A stretch of DNA of 64,000 bases from NCBI GenBank assembly GCA_013339765.2, contig CM023454.1, positions 134,433,399 to 134,497,398 of the forward strand, read 5' to 3'. This document shows positions 33,261 through 44,214 of the stretch, in pieces; the first letter of the stretch is position 1, and every line of letters starts with the position of its first letter. Both the position numbers and the translations under genes were made by a program. A model generated the notes under the pieces. It did not search any database. It had not been told where the DNA came from and saw only the letters and a list, made by a program, of their open reading frames with translations. This DNA is from Haemaphysalis longicornis (Eukaryota; Arthropoda; Arachnida; Ixodida; Ixodidae).

Positions 33261-33589
33261 TAAAACACTTCGGAAGTGGGGTCTATGATGCCGCCGTTTT
33301 CCTTTACTGCGTGGCCGAATGGCGCCGTGCTAGCCGAAAATGGGAGGCTGACGTGATCCTGCCCGGCAGAATTGAAGCCCTGCGGGAAATGCATGCTACC
33401 ATTTACGCCATCGTTGCGAAGGCGCCCTAACTGTCCGCTTTTTAACCGCGAAACATCTCATGCTCGAGGCTGTGTCCCTCCCTCCCTTGTCGTTGTTGTC
33501 CGTCGTTCGCACCCCCAATCCGCATGCCTGGCCAAGCACTGCAGATGATGATTGTGGCAGGATGCCCTTAGGGATTGGCGAACTAGGGA

Positions 33590-34000
33590 ACTGTGTGAGC
33601 AGAACGCGCCTGATGCCCTTCACTCATTCAAACTTCATCATCATGATCATCATATTCTCGTGTCCTTCTGTGAGATGAGTTCGGATGGAACCAAAAGCCC
33701 CGTCGGCGTTTGGGCTGACACAAGTGCAAGCAACAGCACAACCCCACGACTTTGTGGCTGCAACGGGAGGTACGTGGCACTCTTCCCACTGCACTACAAA
33801 CCGAGACGGGAGCATGTGTTACGAACGCGCCTTATGTCCTTCACTCATTCAAACTTCATCATTAGCATCATCGTCGTCGTTGTCGTAGTGATATTCTTTA
33901 TCATCATCCCCATATTCTCGTGTCCTTCTGTAAGATGAGTTCACATGGAACCGACAGACCCATCAGCGTTTGGGCTGACGTAGGTACAAGCAACAGCCTG
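33590..34000 (+). repeat. Tandem duplication with CAT-rich core
   Basis: Two direct copies about 230-250 bp apart (33598-33735 and 33825-33995) share CACTCATTCAAACTTCATCAT, a CATCAT/GTCGTC simple stretch, ATATTCTCGTGTCCTTCTGT, AGATGAGTTC and GGCGTTTGGGCTGAC-like blocks. The second copy leads directly into the basic-repeat frame at 33935. Confidence 0.75.
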
Positions 34001-34314
34001 AACCCAAACATTAACGACAACGTTAGCACCACCGATAGCACCGCTGAAGAACAAGAATTACAAGAAGACAAAGCAGCGAAGAGGAGGGCACATGAAGCTG
34101 AATATAAACGTCGGCGCCGAGCTGCGGATCCCAAGCACGCGAAGCCCAGGTGCGCTGCAAACGCCGTCAGGAAGCTACTGATGCTGCAGTGAAGGCACGT
34201 GAAGCTGAGGGTAAGCGCAAGCAGCGAGAAGCGGATCCTCAACTGAGAGAACGTGAGGCTCAAGGGTAACGTAAGCGCAGAGAATCAGATGCAGATGCTA
34301 CGCGTCAACGCTAA
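33935..34314 (+). pseudogene. Broken frame with basic peptide repeats
   Basis: From ATG 33935 a frame encodes about 85 residues and then shifts. Followed through the shifts, the sequence has tandem Arg/Lys/Glu-rich units of roughly 18-20 residues: EAEYKRRRRAADP, then EAQVRCKRRQEATD, EAEGKRKQREADP and a last one with a premature stop. The pattern resembles the STPR-type basic DNA-binding repeats abundant in arthropods, and I infer a decayed copy of such a gene or of a processed transcript. AATAAA follows at 34355-34360. The ATG context belongs to the duplicated block at 33590-34000. Function not assignable. Confidence 0.4.
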
Positions 34315-35874
34315 GCCACCTCGAAACGTCAACACAGAGACCTTACGTTGTTTTAATAAAGAGACAACAGGACACTCGTTCATACCGAGGTTCACACTAC
34401 GTTACCATTCGTGCTCCGATAAATAAAACAACATAACGGCAGCCCATTCGAACCTCCGCGGAACCGACATCATGCTTTGCATCCTTCTCAAAGTTCCCCA
34501 CGGGAAGATGTCGCACTTTTTTTAATGCAGCCAGGTCCGCTGAAAGGAGCTATATATTTAACAAATACGTTTAAAACACAAACATAAGTGAACATTTTGT
34601 CAGTTTGTCAAGCTGAAGAACATGCCTGTGGTAAAAGTTCGGCTTGTTAGAAAGCCTTTGATGCCTTGCTGATACCATACAGGGCACACGTTTTTCTTAT
34701 ACAATTTCAGAGAAGATACGTTACATGGCCAAAACAGGTAACAAATAACCATGACAAGCCAAAAAGTGGCAGAGCAGCTTCCAACGCGTGCAATTATTTT
34801 GAGCAATTTCAAACAAAAAATACACATCCTTGTTTTTTTCAACTTCACCTTAACGTGCACCCCAACAAGCGCACGTACACTGATTGCGCTTTGCAGGAGT
34901 CCCGCATGGAGGCGACATAGACTAGAGCCAGCTCCTCGGACCTTTCTATTTCTCCGTTGCACTGAGTGCCGTGCAGATTCCGTTCGATGAACTTCTGAAA
35001 CTTCACAAAACGAAGAAACCTGGGCACGAAGCCCAAATTTTGGCAAAATAAGCTGGTACAACCTACTTTATCTATGAGAATATGCTCTGAAGAGACAACA
35101 TCCTGGTTATATCTGTTGCTGCATTCTGAACCAAGCCGTTTCAAGAAAGCTTCGGATATTGTTTTGTCAGAAAACATTTCTATTCCCGTTTCTCTGGGTT
35201 TGAGTACCCAATATTTCTGCAGACAAAAAATCCAGATACCTCTATTGTGCGAGATACCCATAGGCCAACCAGCTATCGGTCGAATTACCAAACTCGGCCA
35301 AACTACAGTTATTTATTTACGCAGTTTTGGACGCAATTAACCATATTAGGCGAAAAGAACACTAATATTTTTGTGAATAAGTACCAATATAAACTAGATT
35401 CAGCAAATACTACGAAAAGAGAGCCGAGACCTCTCGACCTCTGTGCATAGATATAAAAAAACGTATAGTATCAAGAAAGTAACCTATTTTACAATATGTA
35501 AATATAATTGTGACAGATTCGATACATTCATTGCAAAAAGTGTGGTAGATCCTTTGTGCCACAGAGGCGTCAAGATCAGAGCAGGGAAGAGAAAGAGGAC
35601 GCTGGCTGTGCGGCGTCCGTGGTTTGGTGCACTGCTCACTCAGTGGTCTCTTCCACAGTGCCTTCTCTAAAAGAAACTTTTAAATCAGCACCCTAAAAAC
35701 ACTCCTGAGAATACCGCTCTACCCCGTATCCTTTCGTGGAGAGTGCTGCTTCGTCCCCGCACTGGTCTACTCCAGCCATTCCTTGGCCCAAGTGAGCCGT
35801 GGAGAGGTGTGACTGACAGCTTTTTAGCTTTTGATCACACATCTGCAAAGTGGGCGTCACCTTAAAGGCGTAAT
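34315..35874. other. Unassigned interval (1.6 kb)
   Basis: AT-rich. Overlapping open frames on both strands at 34600-35300 show no domain signature, and none has an ATG in a plausible transcript context. Confidence 0.45.
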
Positions 35875-36285
35875 CATGGCACCGCCTTCTGCACCATCTA
35901 GTACCGCTCTTCCACCGGTCATCGTAAGCCATCGAAAGGACCCTGGTTTCTTCTACGCACCGATGATGTCGGCATAAAAGACTGGATCAGCTCTTACGAA
36001 CTTGTTAGCCCCCAAACTCGCTTAGAAACCGTACATTCAGCAGGGGTATCTTCTTTTTCACCAGAAAGGCGCGGTGAACTCATGGTATGATACTAACAAA
36101 GCAACACTCACTAGCTAGAATAGCTGAAAGGCGGAGATGAATAAACTCTTTGGCAAGCCGGCTGGTCGCACCTCCCCGCCAAAAGGACCTTGGGTCTTCA
36201 GCGGCGACGTTAATCGATCAGTACATCGCCCACATCCAAAGACATACTGGTCCATTGCCACAACGTTGATGATCATGTAGCAATA
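35875..36285 (+). pseudogene. Gypsy gag (capsid) remnant
   Basis: Starts MAPPSAPSSTALPPV; downstream, in broken frames, it shows the DDVGI-like and DWISSYE-like core at about 35960-36000, NSWYDTNKATLTS and EMNKLFGKPAGR, then NVDDHV near 36270. In tick Gypsy Gag proteins the same blocks occur in this order. Several stops. It ends at a CAT/ATC simple repeat (36304-36325), beyond which gag is not followed. Confidence 0.65.
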
Positions 36286-37098
36286 TTATGATAATACAAT
36301 TCCATATCATCATCATCATCACGCTTAGGCAGTTGGCCGATATAACACACTCGGCAACCTGCATGGCGAGGCACTGTGTTGTCCGCTCCCGCTCAATACG
36401 GCCCAGCCATGACACCGCAAGAAAATATGGGAACTGCCATCCTACCTCGTCAGCCGCCTTCAAATTGGGCATGCGGTGATTTGGCTTCGCCATACCAGCA
36501 TGCCGCTGCTTCTCCGGCCGTAACACGGACGTCAGCACGCGGGAGCGTTCGAAGAGCGACACCCGCCCTCCCTGACCTACCTGGGCTGATGCCGTTTAGC
36601 TAAATCGGTAGCCATATCGCTTGGTTCACCAATCGTCAAGAGCCTTTTGAATCGGTAGCCATGTCACTTGCTTTGCCATTCTTGAAGAGGCAGCTTTTCT
36701 TCAACAGCATCCAGTACCACGACGTAAGGTAGCTTGTCCACTTACAAAAGCTGCCTTGTAACCTCACAGACAAAATCCATCGGTCGTCTCACCCGCAGTG
36801 CGTAAAACAACCTCAAAAACATTGTCCTGTACCGCAACGGTGTTACAAACCGCACACATAAATGGCAGCAAAGCCGACTTCCAGGACCACCACGAGTCCT
36901 CCTTCATTCCCGCCCTCGATATGTGTGCGGCAACCATGAAAATGCAATGAAGCCGCAATAATTAGCGTGCATTAAGCGTTCACCGACCTCTACGCTCTCG
37001 CGGTATGTCCAGCATCGCCTCTACTGGTATGCCCAGCCCAAGATACGAGTTTCACCTCAAGGGAGCCGATCTTTTACTACGTTAGCGCGATTTTACAT
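36286..37098. other. Unassigned interval with ATC microsatellite
   Basis: Contains an ATC trinucleotide run at about 36304-36325 and a GC-rich patch at 36480-36590. No gene recognised. Confidence 0.45.
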
Positions 37099-37436
37099 CA
37101 TGACACCGTATCATTGCTTGTCGCATTTATAATTCATCCCGACGCAAGCATCGAGTGCACTGCTACTCCTAGCTGGGAAAGTGGACCACCTCCTCAGGCC
37201 ACAGGTGGGAGCCATCTTCAAGACCACTCCGCTTTGTGATGTGCGACAGCCCTCTTCGTCGTGTCTGAATGTGCACCCTATAAAAGGCACCCACAGCTCC
37301 ATCACTCTGGCAGTCGAAGTTACTTTGCAATAACTTCGACTTGCTATTTACGATCCTGACGAAGAAGCCTCCCAATAAACGTCGCCCAAAGAAGCATCCC
37401 GTGTCCCATTCAATCAAGAGACCCGTTACAAGCTTG
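37099..37436 (+). promoter_or_regulatory. LTR-like segment with TATA box and hairpin
   Basis: A consensus TATAAAAGGC lies at 37279-37288. About 30 bp further is a perfect 11-bp inverted repeat (37312-37322 with 37331-37341, 8-base loop). CCAATAAACG, a poly(A) signal in the same context as the Gypsy LTRs of this window, lies at 37371-37380. The TATA, start region, poly(A) order over about 100 bp is that of an LTR U3-R-U5. Ends are guessed from TGACACC (37099) and CCGTTACA (37424-37431). Neighbouring gag and protease remnants support LTR origin, but it is not identical to the LTRs at 16.9, 52.3 or 58.2 kb. Confidence 0.5.
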
Positions 37437-38825
37437 TCACCAGACCTTAACCTATTGCCTGCTCTAGGCCCGTGTTCTGTAAACGCTGTAATGGGACCTC
37501 AGCTGTCTCTCTAAAAATTGAAGAGTAGAAACTAGTTTGCAGAGTGAAAATTTAACGTCATTGCAGTTCAAGCGCAGTTCGTCATCGCAATGCCGCGTAA
37601 TGCCGCCTCCTGTAGTGGTGCACATGTTTTCTAGGGAGCGATGAAGCTACCGAAGTCCACCCAAATTACCGTGAATCTCTCACATCGGTTATAATTGCGA
37701 CCCACCACGCTTCACCTCGCCGCTGTCCATCGATTTACCTCTGCGGTTCTCTCCAACATCCATTGAGTAGTCGCTCCGGACCCCGCACCGTGTCCACCGC
37801 CAGATTTGCAGCCCAGTCCACTAGAGCTTGAACTAGATCCTGGATGCTACCTTGCCGACGACCTGGACCGTGGCGTCTTGTCAGCCCCTTCTGCTTTAGC
37901 GCTGAATTCTCACTACGCATAATTTGTGCATCGCTGTATGTACCTGTTAGCGATCACCAACGCCGTTGCCCGCATCCACATGCAGCACTATGCACTTCCG
38001 TTTCCCCATCTCTGTGCCTCCCAAATTGACGCGCTCTCTTCCCAGGCCACGTAAAACAAGTGTTTTGTTTTCCTTTACCGCTCTGCGTACTAGGGGTTTC
38101 CTCTAGCGACACGATCATCATCGTCTTCAGGAGCATGGCCATTACCATCACTATTACCCAGCTGGGCCATTGAAAACGCTCGGCACCTGGCCTGGAGTGG
38201 CATCTTGTTCTACCTCACTCTCCCTAAACATGTCGCAGTCATCACTTTACAAATAAACCTATGTTCGACCATCCTACCTTGCTGGCCACCTAAAATCCGG
38301 TGACCTAATAGGACAAAGTTTACTTACATTTTCAAAGGAATAGCAAATGATGCCTTAATTCGGCTCACGTGCAGGGAATGCACGACAGTAAGCTCAATTT
38401 TGAACGTTTGGAAGCGGTTCGAGCAAGAGGAAAGTAATAGAATCGCTAATTCATGCACCTTCATCTTCATCTGAGAAACCTTCGTTAGAAAACACTTTTC
38501 ACCAGCGCCCCCACCCCCGTCAGATATCACAGCAGAAATGGTGACTGGCACCGCAGGGTGCCACGAGAGATAACATCTGACTCCGGTTATCCCCCGACAC
38601 CTCGTATCTGATGTTAATCCGCCCATGGCCTCTATCATGTGAGTAGTGGTGCGTGAGGAAATTGAGACGGCATTGGCTTGCACCTAGCCTGCCACATGAG
38701 CCACGCAACTTTGTGCCCTTCCGTTGCCGTTTTTAGCCAAGAGTATGGGCCCCATGCCTACGGTAACCCCGTCAATTAAGAACACTCTATGACCGCCCAT
38801 ATGCTTTAGAAGTGGTCGTGTTGCT
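37437..38825. other. Unassigned interval with possible LTR tail
   Basis: At 38250-38310 an AATAAACCTATG motif, a TACCTTGC stretch and then ATCCGGTGACC resemble an LTR 3' end followed by a TGGTGACC-type primer-binding site (here CGGTGACC). Evidence is slight. Remaining sequence unrecognised. Confidence 0.35.
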
Positions 38826-39545
38826 CATGTTTCCCGGTATTGCCCCCGCCGCTGTTTTGTTTTCGTTCTATACACATTGAGCGGCCGTGTCACAAACTCT
38901 GCGATAAACCCCTCCGCTACAAGTTTCTGGCAACGCCACCCGGAAGATGCCATTTATTCTGGCCCACTATACGGCCGTTCCCCAAAAACTCAGTCTCGCT
39001 TTCAGGGGCCCAGCCGCTCTAACTTACCGATCAACAACCGACGCCTTGACTCGGGAAAAAACTGAGCGCTGCTCCCAGAGGTGAAGCTGCAGTTCCGACC
39101 AAAAAAGAAACATATAATAGACAAGAAAGTTGACGGAGTGCTTCTTCAGGTGTTGATTGATACAGGGGTGTAATTTGTACTAAGAATGCTAATATACGGG
39201 CCCGGGTAGCAAAAGCCCTCTTGCCTGCTTTTTTGAATGCTAAAGTGACTGACACTGCTAAACCGGCCAACAATAGCAGGTGCGCCTGTCGCGTCACCTT
39301 CTCCGGCCAGAACACAACGCCGGTTTTTGTTGTTTGGTACTTTGGCCTTCACAACGTGAACCTTAGCTGCGATTTCGGTATGTAACAAGCACCACACAAC
39401 GAGTGCTCTACATGCCTTCGTAATGACGACCTTCCGACTGCTGGTGATTTATTTCCGCCGCAAATCTGTCCATCCCAATACATTCGCTTGCCAAATCAAG
39501 CCCCCGCTTTGGTCCCCCTGGCCATGTCTACCATGAAGTGGGGTG
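38826..39545 (+). pseudogene. Gypsy protease-region remnant
   Basis: The frame gives VDGVLLQVLIDTG, the retroviral-type aspartic protease active-site block with the DTG triad near 39160-39170, immediately followed by a stop. On the left a Ser/Arg/Pro-rich linker (38950-39060) resembles the gag-pol junction of tick Gypsy elements. To the right, fragments such as VPLAMST fit the region before RT. Several stops and frame changes; probably part of the same decayed element as the gag remnant at 35.9 kb. Confidence 0.5.
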
Positions 39546-40567
39546 TAGCAATGCTATGTTAAATGATTAGATTTATTAATCCATTCTTTCAGAAAATGAA
39601 TGAAAGGAGACATTTAATACTCGATTACGCGTGCACGCTATATATGTAAAAATGCAAAATCAGGCCATTTAGCCATTCACTGTCGCGAGTGTAAATGCAC
39701 TCGCTTGTTCAATAAATGCTTAATCGTAGTGAACAACAGGTACCATATAACAAATACATTTTAGAGCTGAGGAAATCGCACGTGCTTTTGATTGTTGCAT
39801 GAGCACACCTTTTGGTCACTCAATGATGGAGAATTTAGTTTTCTAGAACAAGCTGGCACTATTTAATCACAATGTAAACGTAATGGCACGTATCCCAAAG
39901 GTCTACCGCAAGGGGAAAAGATTATTTGTATCTTTGATGGTGTATGCGTGTTAATATATGTGTGTAGGCGGCACGTAAGTGTGATTTGTTTTAACAACTT
40001 TTAAGGTTGAAAATTTTGTTTGTTGAAAGCGGCACTGTTTTTTATGTCATCTATCTTCCGCATTGGTGTTGTTTGCGCTAGTGAAGTACAGTATAAAATG
40101 CCAACTTGCCTAAACCTTGAGGTTACTGTCGACTTATTTTGTCTTCCATTTCTCATCAAAATTGTTTCTACTAATGGATAAAGAAATCTCGTAAGAAACC
40201 GCAGGCCTACCACCTGAAGTTAGAATAGAATGCAATGGTTCCGAAGCCAAGGTTCTAAAATCTGATTTGATGATTTTTTTTTTCAATAATTATAGCCATC
40301 AACCAAAGATACCGTGCAATTTATTCTCCTTTACTCGCCTGCGGAAGCCACTTTGCTGAAAGCCTTTTCGTCGCTTGGTATTGTTTGAGTTCTTAGTGAA
40401 GCTCAAGTTAGCTGCGGTAAGATTACAATAATATGCGAAACGTGCGCCGTCTTGGCTACGTGCATATGGGTAAGGTTCAAGGTACATAAATTTTAAACCC
40501 TCTGTCATGTTGTGAAGCAAGCGCAACGCGGTGCCAGCCGCTGACAGCAGGGTCTTCAGGTGGAACA
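39546..40567. other. Unassigned AT-rich interval
   Basis: No recognisable coding or repeat feature. A short minus-strand frame at 40299-40568 has no family signature. Confidence 0.45.
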
Positions 40568-41089
40568 TCCAATCTCCTCACAGAGAGGAATCATAGAAGA
40601 CGTCGTGGCCATCTTGGTGCCTGTCCTAGTGATAGCGATGTCCGGAAGGCAGTGACGAACCACATCGGACGAGAGGGCGGGGGGCACGGCACGGCATCAT
40701 CGGATCGTCTCGTCTGATCTCAACTCCTCTCGGCTGCTCTTCATGGGTTGCAGACGGGCTGGAGACATGGGGCAGGGAACGGGGTCGTACTAGTCCTGGT
40801 CGCAGCGGGGCTGGGTCTGTCCGACAAGGCCCGCGTACCGTCGACGATCTCTGTCAGGCCGAGAAGTGGTGAGGTGCGGCCAGGATGGGGTGAACTCGCA
40901 CACTCCACCAAAATGTAACTGGCGGCACGACAGATGACATTCACCATGGCAAAGAATTATGAGAAATCTATTTACAGTGTTTACATGGCGGCCATAAGAT
41001 AGCGCGCTCTAAGACTCGGCCACTTCTTTGTCGTCTTCTGACTGAACACAAGCTCTATGGGACATTGCCCGCTTATGTGTCCCGTGACA
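40568..41089 (-). mobile_element. Minus-strand LTR and leader of a retrotransposon
   Basis: On the minus strand 41089-40914 runs TGTCACGGGACA to CCAGTTACA, a 176-bp segment with TG..CA termini. It is followed at once by TTTTGGTGGAG, a TGG-starting primer-binding-site-like sequence, then a GC-rich leader to about 40568. This is the organisation of a 5' LTR plus untranslated leader. No gag follows because the fragment stops. Superfamily (Gypsy or BEL) cannot be decided. Confidence 0.5.
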
Positions 41090-41934
41090 ATATCTTAGAG
41101 GGTGTTTGATGGCGGAAAATGTACCCTACACCTAACAATTGTAATTGGTTTGTAGCTATCGTTTTAGTGTTCTCCATGGAATCAGACCGTGGAAAAACTC
41201 AGCGAACGAGTAAATAAAGGGCTGCCGCTGCTCTTGTTCGTTAAAGAAACAGGAATGCGCTGAGCACTCTCAAATAGCAATGACTACGTTGCTCTTTTTC
41301 TATGTTGTACTTTGGCGGCTGTATAGGTAAAAACAGCGGATGAATTGGTGGTAACGCCTTCATCATCCATGACATCTTTCAAAAAAGTGCAATCCCAGCT
41401 TGCATTCAATAACACTAAAACACATTTTTATTTTTTTTATGGTCGATGTGTTGTTTCATCTTCAAAGCAAGAAAAATATTGCTACCTGTTTGTTATTGGC
41501 CCTGCGTAGGCTCAGAGGGCCACTCCTGGCTCCACCATGGGTGGGTGAAGATGCGTTCGGCAAGGACGTGCGCCCGTGTTTGTGCCTCCTTCCATATGTT
41601 TTCTTCTGGACGGCACTCGAACGCCTCTGGCACCCACGCATTTGGCATAAAGGCATCGCTGGTGCTCTAAACAATGCACTTCGGTACGCGAAAAATCTGT
41701 ATAGCAACGGAACCTCAAATGTGTTAAAGGAATTGCGGAAATTTTATTACAGTAGGCCTAATTCAGGAGAACAGGAAAGCCTACACATAACGGAGTAGGG
41801 GCTATTTTCTTTTCTATTGAGGAGCTCACAAAAGATAGAGCACGGGGTGCAATCCTTGATCAGCAGGGATATCACTCAGAACATTGTGCAATTCTTCAGG
41901 GTTAACGAAACGGTCGGTACCCTTCTAATCACCC
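41090..41934. other. Unassigned interval
   Basis: Contains a 132-codon plus frame (41400-41798, starting at TTG) with no recognised domain; not called as a gene. Confidence 0.45.
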
Positions 41935-42375
41935 CGCATGGTGTACCTGGAGTAATCTTGGTGACGGTGTTGGCGACTCCGGGAACCCCCAAGCCCCCAT
42001 ACATAAGTTATCAACCGTGACGATACCTTTTAAGGTGAAGGGTAGAAACCTCAAACAGTGGCCGTCGGAGCCCTGGTGAAGCTACGGCGGATGGGCCCCC
42101 AGTTTGTTTACCAGGGAGGGAGCTCTGGGACCTCTTCAGCTATCAGGGTAATGCTGACGAAGAAAGTACCCCCCCCCCCCGTACCCTGCTTTTGTACATG
42201 CTGTATGGTACCGAAATTTTTCAAATCCAAAGATCGGCCCCCTAAAAGGGCCCGCACCAAAGTATCCTTTCCCCCGTTGTCAACTACGAGTTTCCTAAAG
42301 CCGGACAACTATATTAGGTTTTTCGTAATAAAATTTGTTGACACGTCAAACCCCCTTGCCGCGAATTCTCAACAT
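41935..42375 (+). pseudogene. LINE 5' UTR and ORF1 start, copy 2
   Basis: A diverged direct repeat of 23481-23880 (shared GTAATCTTGGTGACGGTGTT-like, CCCCCATACATAAGTTA and GACCTCTTCAGCTATCAGG blocks). It runs into an ORF1 N-terminus reading PPLSTTSF, KPDNYIRFFVIK and DTSNPLAA, which aligns with SFPEPDHYSQFLVIE of copy 1. A poly(C) run (42170-42180) interrupts the leader. It stops where the 460-bp satellite begins (ATAAATACCCGAGAAAGTGG at 42386), so the array or a breakpoint removed the rest. Confidence 0.7.
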
Positions 42376-43765
42376 ACCTCAGCATAAATACCCGAGAAAG
42401 TGGTGTGGAAACAGCCTCGCCGCTAGCGTAGTGGTTCGGACGAGAACGATATTCTGGAAGTCATGGGTTCGCATGCCATCCGGCGAGCATTTTTCCACCC
42501 CTTTCTTTCTGACTCAAACTATTCTTTAGCTGTTTCTAAGACCTACCACCACCTCCCCTTTGCTTTCCGAGGTTTTTTTGACTGGAAACCCTTATTTTCT
42601 GGCATATTTCACCGAGCCCCTCAATTCCCATTTTCAGATTCGCTACATGCTTAGCGAGGGCCTCTGTTCCGGCAGTCGTGGTGTCAAAGGTAGCTTAAGA
42701 ATGTTTCAAGCTGGTGGAGCACTCTGGACATGTAGACATTCGAGTCACGGTCAGGGGGTAAAAAGAAGATCCCCTCCACCCCGACAAGTCCGAGTGGTGC
42801 TGGCTACCACCCCCAAGTGCAGGAAACAAGAAATACCTCAACATAAATACCCGAGAAAGTGGTTGGGAAAGAGCCGCGCCGGTAGCGTAGTGGTTATCAT
42901 AACAGAGGTTTATTCTGGAAGTCATGGGTTCTGATCCCTCCCGGCGAGCATTTTTCCACCACGTAATTCTGACTCTAAAAAATCTATTATCTTTTTCTAT
43001 GACCTACCGCAACCTCCCCTCTGATTTCTAAGCTTTTCGTGACTGCCAAGCCCTATTTTGTGTATTATTTGACCCAGCCCCTTATTTCCCATTTTCTGAT
43101 TTGCTACATTGTTAGCGAAGGAATTTGTTCTTCAGTCCTGGTGCCAAAGTTAGCTTAAGACGGTTGAAAGCTGGACGACCACTCTGGACTTGTCGTAGAC
43201 AATCGAGTCACGGCCCCGGGGTTAAAAAGAAGGTCTCCTTCACCCCGAGTAGTTCGAGTCGTGCTGGCTATCAACCCCAAGTGCTGGAAAGAAGTAATAC
43301 CTCAACATAAATACCCGAGAAAGTGTTGGGGAAAGAGACCCGCCGGTACCGTAGTGGTTATCACACCAAACAGCTATTCTGGCGGTCGTGGGTTCGAATC
43401 CCACGCAGCGGACATTTTTTTACGACTTTCTTTCTGACTCAAAAAAATCATCTGTTTCTATGACCTACTACATTCTCCCCTTTGCTTTCAGAGTTTTTCT
43501 TGACTGCCAACCCTAATTTTCTGTATCATTTCACCCAGCCCCTTATTTCCCAATTTGTGATTCGCTACGTGCTTAGCGAGCGCCTCTGTTCTTGCAGGCT
43601 TGGGGCCAAGGGTAGCTAAAAGGGTTCAAAGCTGGTCGACCACCTTCAACATGTTGTGGACAATCGAGTCACTGCCCGGGGGTTAAAAAGAAGCTCCCCT
43701 TCACCCCGAGTAGTCCGAGTAGTGCTGGCTACCAAACACAAGTGCTGGAAACAAGCAATAGTTCA
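42376..43765 (+). repeat. tRNA-like satellite (~460-bp monomer), left block
   Basis: Three monomers, with tRNA-like A boxes near 42424, 42882 and 43347. Each monomer runs: tRNA-like cloverleaf, T-run, TTTCTTTCTGACTCAAAA, GACCTACCACAACCTCCCC-like block, TTCGCTACATGCTTAGCGAG, GGTAGCTTAAGAGGGTTCAAAG, GCTGGTCGACCACTCT, CCCGAGTAGTCCGAGTGGTG, ATAAATACCCGAGAAAGTGG, then the next cloverleaf. Divergence is moderate. The block ends where the Penelope element was inserted, after the GGAAACAAGCAATA segment. Confidence 0.92.
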
Positions 43766-43824
43766 TTATAAAAGTGCAGCTTGCTGGGTCAGTTGGTACA
43801 TATCGCACATATCGACGGAATGGA

Positions 43825-44163
43825 AACCAGAAAAATAAGGACGCGAAACACGAGGAGAGAGGAGACACCACAACGCTGGACTAGCAACTGAAATTTAATA
43901 GAAGAAACCAACACACGTTGTGAACAACGCATTCGCCAACATGTATGGGTGACATGAATGAAAATGCTATTGTTATTTATAACTACCTATACTCTCGTAT
44001 CAACACCACTCAAGTTTGAAGGAAGCCGATTTATTTATCGCTGAGGGTCATAGACGGTGCGCTAATGCAGTTGCCTTCCTGCTGTTGTCTTATGAAGAAC
44101 GCCTCGAGAATTTTCATCTCGTTCTTAGTCCTGCCTTTTCCAAGGATCGTTACACTGTCAAAT
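43825..44163 (-). repeat. Inverted copy of Penelope 3' end
   Basis: Reverse complement of about 49712-50060. On the minus strand it includes TTTGACAGTGTAACGATCCT, the C-terminal GIY-YIG coding tail (EILEAFF-like and FIRQQQE-like region) and the GGAGACACCACA/CTCTCCTCGTG end. Small indels separate the two copies. Confidence 0.9.
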
Positions 44164-44214
44164 ATAGTTCAAATATCTTCAAAAATACCCTTGAAATATC
44201 TGTCGAAGTTTGAC

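Noticed and set aside
41400..41798. 132-codon plus-strand frame
   Set aside because: Non-ATG start, overlapping frames on the other strand, no recognised motif.
42170..42181. Poly(C) run (also near 49389 and 49509) as a functional signal
   Set aside because: Homopolymer slippage, natural or technical, is the simpler explanation.
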